From: JAEINY01 sp942490535
GTDB taxonomy: Bacteria > Bacteroidota > Bacteroidia > Bacteroidales > Marinilabiliaceae
DNA: 64,000 nucleotides
Reading direction: 5' to 3'
NCBI GenBank assembly: GCA_942490535.1
Contig: CALNXQ010000004.1
Span: 186,001-250,000 of the forward strand
Below, in pieces: positions 1 through 7,650 of the stretch. The notes beneath the pieces were generated by a model. It did no database searches, was not told the DNA's origin, and was given only the letters and a program-made list of their open reading frames with translations. Numbering within the stretch: the first letter of the stretch is position 1; the number at the start of each line of letters is the position of its first letter. A program made the position numbers and the translations under genes.

Positions 1-2076
1 GAGCGCGATATGGCTGCCAGCGATGCCATCATTGCCAAAGGTGTGGGCATTGCATCCAATGAAGGCGCCGGCGGGGGTGGCGACATGGATGAAAGTGATG
101 AGCAACACATGAATAATATCCAGGCTGACTTAAATGGCTATGGCTATACCATTACCAAGTGCTATCAAAACGGAGGGAGTACTGCACAATTGAGCACTCT
201 GATTAATAATGGAACCGGACTGATCAATTATGTGGGACATGGAAGTGACTACAGTTGGGCGGCTCCAAGTTTCAGCACCACCAATGTGGATGCTTTGACC
301 AATACCAATAAATATCCATTTATTATTTCAGTGGCTTGTGTGGTAGGTAATTTTAAAACCAAAACCTGTTATGCTGAGTCATGGATACGCGCGACTCATA
401 ATGGTTCGCCATCCGGTGCTTTGGTATTTTGCGGATCCACCATCAACCAGTCCTGGGCCTCACCCATGCGAGCTCAGGATGAGATGAACGATCTGTTAGT
501 GGCCAACTCCTTTAAAACCTATGGAGGCATGTTTGTCAATGGGATGTTTAAGATGATTGATGCCTATAATACCGACGGTGAAAAAATGGCTGATACCTGG
601 ACCGTTTTTGGGGATCCTTCGGTGCAGACACGCACGCCGGGTCATCCCAATAGCCCGGGTGGGGGTACACCAAGCTGTGGCGTACCTGCTAATTTGCAAT
701 CATCAGCCATAGCCAATACATCCGCTACCGTAAACTGGGGAGCCGTAACCGGTGCTCAGTCCTATGTATTGGCCTATAAAACTTCCGCAGCTACTGCATG
801 GACCGAAGTGACCCAAACTGGTACTTCCAAGTCCTTATCGGGCCTGACTGCCGGCACTGCCTATGACTTCAAAGTTAAAACGAATTGCTCTGCCGGTGCT
901 TCTGCTTTTTCAGCTGTTGCCAATTTCACAACAAGTGGTGGTGGCTCAACAGCCTATTGCACATCAACAAGCAATAATGCAACCGATGAATGGGTGGCAA
1001 GTGTTAAGTTTGGCTCTTATGTCCACACTTCAACGGGGGCTGGTTACACCGATTTTACCGGTGAAACAGTGAATATGCCCATTGGTGGTTCGGTAAGTGT
1101 AGAGTTAACGCCTGGATTTAAGTCTACTGCCTATACTGAGTATTGGAAAGTGTTCATTGACTTTAATGGCGATAAAGATTTTGCCGATGCTGGTGAAGAG
1201 GTGTTCAGTGCCAATGGTAAAGCTGCCGTGACGGGTACCATTCCCATTCCTGCGTCAGCTTCGGGATCCACCCGCATGCGCGTGGTGATGAAGTACAATG
1301 CAGCACCGCTGAATTCATGTGAAACCTATGATTATGGTGAGACGGAAGATTATACAGTGAATTTTGGAGCCCAGACCATCACCTATTGCAGCAGCAAAGG
1401 GAACAATTCATCATATGAGTGGATTTCGGGTGTGACGGTGGGATCCTTTACAAAAACCTCTGCCGCTGCCGGATATACCGACTTTACGGGTGATCAGGTG
1501 GACTTACAGGCCGGGAATAATTACAGCGTCACGCTGACGCCCGGATTTGCGTCAAGTACTTACACCGAGTATTGGAAAATATGGATTGATTTGAATGGCA
1601 ATGGTAATTTTACCGATGCCGGGGAAGAGCTCTATTCCGGCAGTGGAACGGCTGCTGTAGCCGGATCTATCTCCATACCTGCTTCAGCTTCCGGCAGCAC
1701 ACGCATGCGTGTCTCCATGAAATACAATGCAGCACCAACCTCATGTGAAGCCTTTAGTTACGGTGAGGTGGAAGATTATACAGTAAACATTGCCCGTACC
1801 CGCGATAGGGGAGTGCCAATACCAACAGCCGCTGACCTGCGTATTTATCCAAATCCTAATAAAGGGGAATTCTATCTGAACCTGAGTGGTGCGGAAGGAA
1901 ATGTAGATATTACCATTGTCAGTATAGCCGGTGTAAATGTGTATCGAAATACGATCAATAAACCGCAAGGTGAATACCAACAATCAGTAAATGTAAAACA
2001 TCTGGCCAAAGGCACTTACATTGTGGTGGTGAAGCAGGGTGATAACTTACTGATAGCAAATGTGGTAATTCGATAA
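1..2076 (+). CDS. C25 (gingipain-like) cysteine peptidase, C-terminal part, T9SS cargo; 5' end outside window
   Basis: The reading frame is open to the left edge, so this is the 3' part of a larger gene. Numbering from the first in-window ATG (position 10), residues 1-205 are the end of a caspase-like C25 domain. The motif NYVGHGSDY (His77) and SVACVVGNF (Cys110) match the catalytic His/Cys dyad of gingipains. A fibronectin type III domain follows (about 223-310). Next come two tandem GEVED-type domains (about 316-452 and 459-593), each with GYTDFTG, EYWK, SGSTRMRV and GE(T/V)EDYTV. The last 80 residues (609-688) are a type A T9SS sorting domain beginning RIYPNPNKGEF. The product should therefore be secreted across the outer membrane and anchored or released there, acting as an extracellular protease. 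Family and export route are well supported; substrate is unknown. Confidence 0.9.
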   Translation, partial: ERDMAASDAIIAKGVGIASNEGAGGGGDMDESDEQHMNNIQADLNGYGYTITKCYQNGGSTAQLSTLINNGTGLINYVGHGSDYSWAAPSFSTTNVDALTNTNKYPFIISVACVVGNFKTKTCYAESWIRATHNGSPSGALVFCGSTINQSWASPMRAQDEMNDLLVANSFKTYGGMFVNGMFKMIDAYNTDGEKMADTWTVFGDPSVQTRTPGHPNSPGGGTPSCGVPANLQSSAIANTSATVNWGAVTGAQSYVLAYKTSAATAWTEVTQTGTSKSLSGLTAGTAYDFKVKTNCSAGASAFSAVANFTTSGGGSTAYCTSTSNNATDEWVASVKFGSYVHTSTGAGYTDFTGETVNMPIGGSVSVELTPGFKSTAYTEYWKVFIDFNGDKDFADAGEEVFSANGKAAVTGTIPIPASASGSTRMRVVMKYNAAPLNSCETYDYGETEDYTVNFGAQTITYCSSKGNNSSYEWISGVTVGSFTKTSAAAGYTDFTGDQVDLQAGNNYSVTLTPGFASSTYTEYWKIWIDLNGNGNFTDAGEELYSGSGTAAVAGSISIPASASGSTRMRVSMKYNAAPTSCEAFSYGEVEDYTVNIARTRDRGVPIPTAADLRIYPNPNKGEFYLNLSGAEGNVDITIVSIAGVNVYRNTINKPQGEYQQSVNVKHLAKGTYIVVVKQGDNLLIANVVIR

Positions 2077-2144
2077 TATCCAGTTGGGGCAAGAGTTGCT
2101 GAATGCAATCCGTTGAGGTGCCCTGGTGATGGATTTATTAGAAA

Positions 2145-2181
2145 AAGAAGGCTGCTTCCAAATGTGGAAGTGGCCTTCTTT
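2145..2181 (+). terminator. Intrinsic terminator after the C25 gene
   Basis: Perfect hairpin: AAGAAGGC-TG-CTTCC, loop AAATGT, then GGAAG-TG-GCCTTCTT, followed by a short T run. It lies about 70 bp past the stop codon. Confidence 0.8.
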
Positions 2182-2241
2182 CTGAGTGTTATTTATTAAT
2201 AGGTCGTTAATGATTAATCATTAAAAACTTACCATTAATAC

Positions 2242-2949
2242 TTATCCAAGTATCAGGAAAATGGCAGGTCGCTTTTGGATGTCAGGCAGCTTCCCGCTTT
2301 TCCATTGGGCCACCGTTTTAGTGATGATGTATTCTGTTTCCAGGGTGATGTCACAAGCAATGCAGAGCCGGGTCTGGGGTCGGCAGGTTGTAAGCAGACT
2401 TTCCAGCATTTTTTGGTTGCGGTAGGGCGTTTCAATAAACAATTGGGTTTGCTTTTCGCGAATGGAGCGTTCTTCCAGTAACTTGATCGTTTTCACCGCA
2501 TCCCCTTTCTGAACAGGTAAATAACCATTGAAGGCAAAGCTTTGTCCATTCAAGCCTGATGCCATCACTGATAGGAGGATGGAGGAGGGGCCAACCATGG
2601 GAATCACCCGTATTTTTCGTTCATGGGCCAGTTTTACAATGTCGGCACCCGGATCGGCTACAGCAGGAACACCGGCTTCCGATAACAATCCAATGTGATG
2701 ACCTTGGTCTGCAGGTTTTAAATAGGAAGGAATGTCATTGGGATTGGTGTGTTTATCAAGTACAAAAAACGTCAGTTTATCAATGTCGATGGCTTTGTTG
2801 ACACGCTTCAGGAAGCGCCGTGCCGTACGAATATCTTCCACAATAAAATAGGTCAGTGACTCAATGGTATCGACTACTTCTTTGGGTAGATTGCGTTCAA
2901 TGGGACTTTCGCCCAGTGTATTTGGAATAAGATATAACTGACCTTTCAT
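2242..2949 (-). CDS. rsmI: SAM-dependent methyltransferase of the tetrapyrrole methylase / RsmI family
   Basis: A 235-residue protein with the N-terminal signature of the family (LYLIPNTLGE), a central loop LLSEAGVPAVADPGAD, and GPSSILLSVMASGLNGQSFAFNGYLP, which corresponds to the SAM pocket and the 'FxGFLP' region of RsmI. RsmI 2'-O-methylates C1402 of 16S rRNA in the cytoplasm. The protein is shorter than E. coli RsmI (about 286 residues) because the C-terminal extension is missing; short versions are common in Bacteroidota. It is a single gene, divergent from the transporter at 3173, with its own promoter at 3042-3073. The family is clear, but whether it performs the RsmI reaction is inferred. 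Confidence 0.8.
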   Translation of the reverse strand: MKGQLYLIPNTLGESPIERNLPKEVVDTIESLTYFIVEDIRTARRFLKRVNKAIDIDKLTFFVLDKHTNPNDIPSYLKPADQGHHIGLLSEAGVPAVADPGADIVKLAHERKIRVIPMVGPSSILLSVMASGLNGQSFAFNGYLPVQKGDAVKTIKLLEERSIREKQTQLFIETPYRNQKMLESLLTTCRPQTRLCIACDITLETEYIITKTVAQWKSGKLPDIQKRPAIFLILG

Positions 2950-3041
2950 ATGTCTGGTATTGTGTTTTTACGATTAAGGTTATTTCGGGATAAAATTCAG
3001 ATGTCTCTGCGCATTTCCTTATTTCCCTATCTTTTGCCCGG

Positions 3042-3073
3042 CAAAGTTAGAAAAATAGATGGCTTCTTCACAA
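3042..3073 (-). promoter_or_regulatory. Bacteroidota-type promoter for the RsmI-like gene
   Basis: On the minus strand, TTG (3073-3071) is followed after 21 nt by TAACTTTG (3049-3042), a perfect match to the Bacteroidota -33/-7 pattern TTG-N(19-21)-TAnnTTTG. The implied 5' leader is about 85 nt. Confidence 0.6.
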
Positions 3074-3125
3074 AAATTTAACAGGGCTAAGGCTTCTAAT
3101 TTATATGCATTCTAAATAAAATTTG

Positions 3126-3133
3126 TAAGTTTG
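3126..3133 (+). promoter_or_regulatory. -7 box (TAAGTTTG) upstream of the BASS-like transporter
   Basis: Perfect TAnnTTTG box. It implies a transcript start near 3139, downstream of the possible TTG start at 3131, which favours the ATG at 3173. No clear -33 TTG is visible. Confidence 0.45.
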
Positions 3134-3172
3134 TGCTTTCATCGATTAATACTCGGATATAACCCATCATTT

Positions 3173-4093
3173 ATGCGACACATCATAGCTTTTGTACGAA
3201 ATAGAAACTTCATCTTAATTTTGGCCGTGGTTCTTGGCCTTTCCCTTGGGGATTTTGCACATTTTATAAAAGATTATACCACCTGGATATTGGCTATTGT
3301 CATGACTTTTTCAATGACCAATATCCGTACGTCCAGCCTCTATCCACCGCGGGTATTAGTGAAACCCATGATGATGGGAGCCTTACTTAATTATGTGATC
3401 TATGCCATTGTCATGATTGGATTAGCCAAATGGCTCATCGCCGATGAGGTATTGTTTTATGGCTTTGTTGTCATTGCCACCACACCTCCGGGAGTGGCTA
3501 TCATACCATTCTCTTCCATTTTGAAAGGGGATGTGGAATATTCCATTAAAGGGGTGTTTGGGGCCTTTATGTGCACAGTGTTTATTACGCCTTTTGCAGT
3601 GGGGTGGATCACCGGAAACAATGGCGTTTCGTCAACTGACTTATTTGTTTTAATGGTCAAAACCATTGTGATTCCTTTGCTGGTGTCTCGCGTATTATTG
3701 AAGCCGCCATTGGTTAAAACAGTAAATATAGTACGAGGCAAGATTGTGGACTGGGGATTTGCACTGTTAATTTTCATTGCTGTTGGCCTGAACCGCCATG
3801 TGTTTTTCAGTGAACCTCTTATTCTTTTGAAGATTGCACTCATTTTATTTATCACCCATTTCGTGGTCGGTCTTTTATTTGAAAAGATTGCCGGCGTATT
3901 CGTGAAGGATAAGGTCAAGCTCATGTCTCAAAATTTGTTGCTAACCATTAAGAGTTCAGGTTTTGCCGTGGTGACTGCACTTACTTTATTCGGTCAAAAA
4001 GCTGCCATCCCTACGGCCGGATTAGCTATCTTTGTGTTATTGTATTTATTATTTCTATCCATTCGAATGGAGCTTAAAGCAAAACGCAAGTAA
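3173..4093 (+). CDS. BASS-type (bile acid:sodium symporter-like) membrane transporter
   Basis: A 306-residue, strongly hydrophobic protein with about nine to ten predicted membrane segments. The region ATTPPGVAIIPFSSILKGD and the C-terminal TIKSSGFAVVTAL resemble the two broken-helix regions of the BASS/SBF fold, where Na+ and substrate are bound. The substrate cannot be read from the sequence; organic anions are typical. The ATG at 3173 (MRHIIAF) was chosen over the TTG at 3131 because the -7 box at 3126-3133 would place the transcript start between them. The MBL-fold gene begins 2 bp after the stop, so the two are probably co-transcribed. Family assignment rests on fold-like pattern only. 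Confidence 0.6.
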   Translation: MRHIIAFVRNRNFILILAVVLGLSLGDFAHFIKDYTTWILAIVMTFSMTNIRTSSLYPPRVLVKPMMMGALLNYVIYAIVMIGLAKWLIADEVLFYGFVVIATTPPGVAIIPFSSILKGDVEYSIKGVFGAFMCTVFITPFAVGWITGNNGVSSTDLFVLMVKTIVIPLLVSRVLLKPPLVKTVNIVRGKIVDWGFALLIFIAVGLNRHVFFSEPLILLKIALILFITHFVVGLLFEKIAGVFVKDKVKLMSQNLLLTIKSSGFAVVTALTLFGQKAAIPTAGLAIFVLLYLLFLSIRMELKAKRK

Positions 4094-4095
4094 TT

Positions 4096-4860
4096 TTGAA
4101 AGTCACATTATTAGGAACCGGCACCTCTTTGGGTGTCCCTGTCATTGCTTGTGATTGCCCCGTGTGTCAATCCACCGATGAACGGGATCGGCGCATGCGC
4201 ACTGCTGCCTTGCTGGAAACCAATGGGCAGGTTTGGGCCATTGATGCCGGGCCTGATTTCCGGATGCAAATGTTAGTGAATAAAGTCAAGCGGCTGGATG
4301 GCATATTCCTCACCCACGAACATCGTGATCACACGGCCGGATTGGATGATGTGCGCGCTTTTAACTGGAATACGAAGCAGCCCATTCAGATTTTTGGTGA
4401 GCAACGTGTCCTTAAATCTGTGCAACGGGAATTTGCCTATGCCTTTGAAACCTTTAAATATCCGGGCGTGCCGGATTTTTCATTGAATGAAATTTCCAAC
4501 CGAACCATTCATCTGGATGGCCTGGAAATCATGCCGGTTCGTGTGTTTCATCATAAGCTACCTGTATTGGGATTTCGTATTGGCAATTTTGGATACGTGA
4601 CCGATGCCAACCGCATCCCGGATGAAGAGATGGTTAAACTTCAAAATCTGGAGGTGCTCATTATTAATGGCCTTCGGTATGAAGTACATTTGTCGCATTA
4701 TTCCTTGCCCGAAGCATTGGACGTGATTGCGCAATTGCAACCCCGGCGTGCGGTTATTACTCACATCAGTCATCAGTTGGGCTTGCATGTTGAGGTGAAT
4801 AAGCTATTGCCACCCAATGTAGAGTTAGGGTATGATGGGATGATTATTGAAATAAGTTGA
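4096..4860 (+). CDS. MBL-fold metallohydrolase, PhnP-like
   Basis: A 254-residue protein with the metallo-beta-lactamase motif THEHRDH (about residues 74-80), an upstream GTGTSLGVP loop, and a Cys motif CDCPVC (residues 19-24) like the structural zinc site of PhnP-type phosphodiesterases. A later DAN and the C-terminal ITHISHQLG supply further metal ligands. It probably hydrolyses a cyclic phosphate or phosphodiester in the cytoplasm, but the substrate is not known. The start is TTG, 2 bp after the stop of the transporter gene, which suggests translational coupling. No phosphonate genes are nearby, so a role in phosphonate use is unlikely. Confidence 0.75.
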   Translation: MKVTLLGTGTSLGVPVIACDCPVCQSTDERDRRMRTAALLETNGQVWAIDAGPDFRMQMLVNKVKRLDGIFLTHEHRDHTAGLDDVRAFNWNTKQPIQIFGEQRVLKSVQREFAYAFETFKYPGVPDFSLNEISNRTIHLDGLEIMPVRVFHHKLPVLGFRIGNFGYVTDANRIPDEEMVKLQNLEVLIINGLRYEVHLSHYSLPEALDVIAQLQPRRAVITHISHQLGLHVEVNKLLPPNVELGYDGMIIEIS

Positions 4861-5097
4861 AATACATGGAGGAAAAAAGAGATCTCTCTCATGATATGCT
4901 GGAAATGGATTCATCTTTTTCAAAAGAGAAAAAAGCTTCGAAACCATTAAAGCACGACTCATAGGCTCTTCATGCTTCTTAATAACTGTTAAAAACGAAC
5001 CATTTTTCGCTACGGATAATGTGCTGTAAGGTGCGGATATGTTGTTTGTTGTGAATTTTAAATCCCTGATGGAATTCAAAAGATCGAAAAAAGATAA

Positions 5098-5129
5098 TTG
5101 TTTTTTAATGGTAAATTTACTTATCTTTG
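5098..5129 (+). promoter_or_regulatory. Promoter of the pyrBI leader
   Basis: TTG (5098-5100), 21-nt spacer, TATCTTTG (5122-5129): the complete Bacteroidota promoter pattern. The predicted transcript start is near 5135, so the mRNA has a leader of about 300 nt before pyrB. Confidence 0.7.
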
Positions 5130-5135
5130 AACTCC

Positions 5136-5439
5136 GGAATGAAACTGCAATTGGGCAAATATCGAATGCGAACCACGCTTATCAATCATCCGGATCACGG
5201 ACGTCAGGATAATTGTTTTCGTTCATTTCATTCCGATTCATCAATCGTTGATTTCAATTTTTTTTTAAGATATTTTTTCAAAGACCTGGTTTTTCTATCA
5301 GGTCTTTTTTTTGTCTATTATGGGGAGCTGTTTGCATCCCCCTGGCTGTATCCGAAATTAAAATCCGAACCAAATAAATATGGGTTAACCTGGTTGACCG
5401 GCCCGGTTATGTCCCATTTCAAGGTAAATTATTGAACAA
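5136..5439 (+). promoter_or_regulatory. pyrBI leader with candidate UTP-sensitive transcription attenuator
   Basis: The roughly 300-nt leader carries an open frame starting at ATG 5139 (or 5166) that runs through to 5435. It passes through a U-rich stretch (5252-5279, two U runs coding for FNFFLRYFF) directly in front of an intrinsic terminator (5280-5312). This is the arrangement of the enterobacterial pyrBI attenuator: at low UTP, RNA polymerase pauses in the U tract, the ribosome on the leader peptide catches up and blocks the hairpin, and pyrB is expressed. The layout is seen in the sequence; the mechanism is inferred by analogy. Confidence 0.6.
5280..5312 (+). terminator. Attenuator terminator upstream of pyrB
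   Basis: AAAGACCTG, 10-nt loop, CAGGTCTTT followed by an uninterrupted T run to 5312. It lies about 130 bp before the pyrB start and downstream of the only good promoter, so transcription into pyrB must pass it. Confidence 0.85.
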
Positions 5440-6348
5440 ATGAAGAACAAAAGTTTAGTATCCATCACCGATTTCTCAAAAGAAGAAATCCTGCGCATCG
5501 TGGAGTTAGCAGCTGAATTCGAAGCCAATCCCAACCAAAAGTTATTGGACGGAAAAGTGGTTTCAAGTTTGTTTTTTGAACCCTCAACGCGTACCCGTCT
5601 GAGCTTCGAAACAGCCATTAACCGTCTGGGTGGTGGCATCATTGGTTTCACTGATTCCTCATCGTCCTCAACCACCAAAGGCGAGTCGTTGAAAGACACG
5701 ATTAAAATGGTGAGTAACTATAGTGATTTGGTAATCATGCGTCACCCGCTGGAAGGATCTGCGCGTTATGCCTCTGAACAGTCGGATGTACCTGTAATTA
5801 ATGCAGGTGATGGCGCTAATCAGCACCCTACACAGACCTTATTGGATCTATATTCGATCTATAAAACGCAAGGTACCCTGGATAATTTGAACATCTTTTT
5901 GGTAGGTGACCTGAAGTATGGCCGTACCGTGCACTCCTTGTTGATGGCCATGTCGCAATTCAATCCCACCTTTAACTTCATTGCTCCCGATTCATTAAAA
6001 ATGCCGGATGAGTATAAGTTGTTCCTGGATTCGAAAGGTATTAAGTATTACGAACACAAAGAATTTACCGATATCATCGAAGCAGCTGATATCCTATACA
6101 TGACACGCGTACAAAAAGAGCGCTTCTCAGATCCTATCGAGTATGAGAAAGTAAAGAATGTCTATGTATTGCGCAATGCCATGTTGGACAATACCAAAGA
6201 CAACCTGCGTATTTTGCATCCACTGCCACGTGTGAACGAGATTCATACCGATGTGGATGACAATCCTAAAGCCTATTATTTTGAGCAGGCTGAAAACGGA
6301 GTGTATGCACGGATGGCCATCATGGCTTCTATTTTAGGATTGAAGTAA
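5440..6348 (+). CDS. pyrB: Aspartate carbamoyltransferase, catalytic subunit
   Basis: This 302-residue protein catalyses carbamoyl phosphate + aspartate to carbamoyl aspartate, the committed step of pyrimidine synthesis in the cytoplasm. Clear signatures are FFEPSTRTRLSFE (carbamoyl phosphate loop), STTKGES (the 80s loop), HPTQTLLD, the Asp-binding MTRVQKERF and HPLPRV. Length and motifs are those of E. coli PyrB, the type that assembles with PyrI. It starts at ATG 5440, directly after the attenuated leader, and is followed by pyrI 21 bp later. Expression is probably controlled by the leader terminator. Confidence 0.97.
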   Translation: MKNKSLVSITDFSKEEILRIVELAAEFEANPNQKLLDGKVVSSLFFEPSTRTRLSFETAINRLGGGIIGFTDSSSSSTTKGESLKDTIKMVSNYSDLVIMRHPLEGSARYASEQSDVPVINAGDGANQHPTQTLLDLYSIYKTQGTLDNLNIFLVGDLKYGRTVHSLLMAMSQFNPTFNFIAPDSLKMPDEYKLFLDSKGIKYYEHKEFTDIIEAADILYMTRVQKERFSDPIEYEKVKNVYVLRNAMLDNTKDNLRILHPLPRVNEIHTDVDDNPKAYYFEQAENGVYARMAIMASILGLK

Positions 6349-6369
6349 TAATTGCGAAAAGTAACAATC

Positions 6370-6828
6370 ATGGTTAAGAATAAAGAATTAAAAGTAAGCG
6401 CTATAAAAGATGGTACGGTAATCGATCACATTCCGGCCACGCACTTGTTCAAAGTGATTTCCATTTTGGGATTGGATAAAATTAAAAATCAAATCACGTT
6501 TGGTACCAACCTGGAAAGTCATCAGCAAGGACACAAAGCCATCATTAAAGTGGCTGATAAGTTCTTTGAAAATGATGAGATCAATAAGATTTCGTTGGTG
6601 GCACCGCATGCCAAATTGAATATCATCCGCGAGTATGAAGTGGTGGAGAAGAAAACCGTAGAGGTTCCTGAAAACATTGTGGGGATTGCCAAGTGTTTCA
6701 ACCCGAAGTGTATCACCAATAATGAGGCAATGATCACCCGTTTTTCCCTGGTACAGGAAGAGCCTATTTCATTGAAATGTCACTACTGTGAGAAAATCAC
6801 TAACGAAGAGCATTTGTATATTTTTTAA
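6370..6828 (+). CDS. pyrI: Aspartate carbamoyltransferase, regulatory subunit
   Basis: A 152-residue protein whose start KELKVSAIKDGTVIDHIPA aligns with E. coli PyrI. The N-terminal domain binds the allosteric nucleotides (ATP, CTP, UTP). The C-terminal domain binds zinc through CFNPKC and CHYC and contacts PyrB. The ATG at 6370 was chosen over a TTG at 6352 because it gives the usual PyrI N-terminus. It forms an operon with pyrB and is followed by a strong terminator at 6869. Confidence 0.96.
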   Translation: MVKNKELKVSAIKDGTVIDHIPATHLFKVISILGLDKIKNQITFGTNLESHQQGHKAIIKVADKFFENDEINKISLVAPHAKLNIIREYEVVEKKTVEVPENIVGIAKCFNPKCITNNEAMITRFSLVQEEPISLKCHYCEKITNEEHLYIF

Positions 6829-6868
6829 GCGACAAAGAAACACTGTTTCAAGATAGGATTAAAATACG

Positions 6869-6906
6869 ACTCCCTCATTTGGCTTTGGCCGGATGGGGGA
6901 GTTTTG
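6869..6906 (+). terminator. Terminator of pyrBI
   Basis: Ten-pair stem ACTCCCTCAT / ATGGGGGAGT with one G-U pair, then TTTTG. It lies 40 bp after pyrI. Confidence 0.8.
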
Positions 6907-6951
6907 TGTTATACAATTTAATTTTCGTAACACAATCCCTTAATTATTGAT

Positions 6952-6959
6952 TATCTTTG
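6952..6959 (+). promoter_or_regulatory. -7 box (TATCTTTG) for the toxin-antitoxin pair
   Basis: Identical to the -7 box of pyrB, 36 bp before the antitoxin ATG. No good -33 TTG. Confidence 0.5.
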
Positions 6960-6994
6960 CATAGTGAAATTAAGAATATTTCAATAGTCAGGAG

Positions 6995-7225
6995 ATGAAA
7001 ATGGAAATCCGTAAAATGAAGCTCATAAATTGGCTTTCAACGGTACAGGAAGAAAGTGTGTTGGAGCAAATGGAAAAGATACAAGAGGAGTTTGTTAGAA
7101 GAACCAGCTCTTTGTCCCAAAATGACCAGGAAGCTATTCGAGAGGGATTGGACCAATTGGATAACGGTGATTATTTAACCAGATCACAAGTGAGAAAACG
7201 AATTGGCCAAAAAATTAAGCTTTAG
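6995..7225 (+). CDS. Antitoxin of a type II toxin-antitoxin pair (addiction-module component)
   Basis: A 76-residue, highly charged protein. Its C-terminal half (AIREGLDQLDNGDYLTRSQVRKRIGQK) resembles the 'EGLxxLExGxxxxxEEV' pattern of addiction-module antitoxins that pair with RelE/ParE toxins. It lies 2 bp before the toxin gene and shares its promoter at 6952, as is usual for such pairs, where the antitoxin complex represses its own operon. The start is the ATG at 6995, with other Met codons at 7001 and 7016. The family is assigned by pattern and context. Confidence 0.7.
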   Translation: MKMEIRKMKLINWLSTVQEESVLEQMEKIQEEFVRRTSSLSQNDQEAIREGLDQLDNGDYLTRSQVRKRIGQKIKL

Positions 7226-7227
7226 CG

Positions 7228-7524
7228 GTGGTCTATCCTGTGCGCTATTCACAACGATCCTATCAGGAGTATGATCAGATATTGGAGTATATTATTTCCA
7301 AGTTTAGTATTAAAAAAGCTGTTGAAGTTGATAACTATTTTGAGGAGATGATTGACCTAATTGCAGCTAATCCCCAATTATTCCCATATGCTGATAAAGC
7401 GAAAAAATTAAGAAGGTGCGTGGTTAGTGCTCAAACAACTATTTATTATCGATTTACAGGAAAATATGTTGAGATTGTTAGCTTTCGTGGAAATCTGATG
7501 AATCCTGATACATTAAATATTTAA
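7228..7524 (+). CDS. RelE/ParE-family toxin
   Basis: A 98-residue protein with the RelE/ParE layout: N-terminal VRYSQRSYQEYDQILEYI helical part, then VVSAQTTIYYRFTGKYVEIVSFRGNLMNP, which is the beta-sheet core and C-terminal strand (I-x-x-f-R). The start codon is GTG at 7228, 2 bp after the antitoxin stop. It probably acts as an mRNA interferase or gyrase poison that is neutralised by the upstream gene; the sequence does not tell which. Confidence 0.8.
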   Translation: MVYPVRYSQRSYQEYDQILEYIISKFSIKKAVEVDNYFEEMIDLIAANPQLFPYADKAKKLRRCVVSAQTTIYYRFTGKYVEIVSFRGNLMNPDTLNI

Positions 7525-7624
7525 ATACACTTTTGATAGAGTTCATTTGATCTTTGTCTATTAACTATTCCAAATCATTTTTACCGTTTCCTTGTTGTAC
7601 TGATAATAATCTTTACACATTTCC

Positions 7625-7632
7625 TATATTTG
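7625..7632 (+). promoter_or_regulatory. -7 box (TATATTTG) of the cbb3 assembly cluster
   Basis: TAnnTTTG box 18 bp before the ccoI ATG. The nearest upstream TTG (7595) is 27 nt away, which is longer than usual. Confidence 0.45.
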
Positions 7633-7650
7633 GGTAAAACTGATCTGTAA

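Noticed and set aside
4825..5079. Minus-strand frame of 84 codons overlapping the end of the MBL gene
   Set aside because: Antisense to a real gene at one end, no recognisable domain, no promoter; probably chance.
5127..5435. 102-codon frame before pyrB as an ordinary protein gene
   Set aside because: It spans the U tract and terminator of the pyrBI leader and its composition is not protein-like; kept only as a possible leader peptide.
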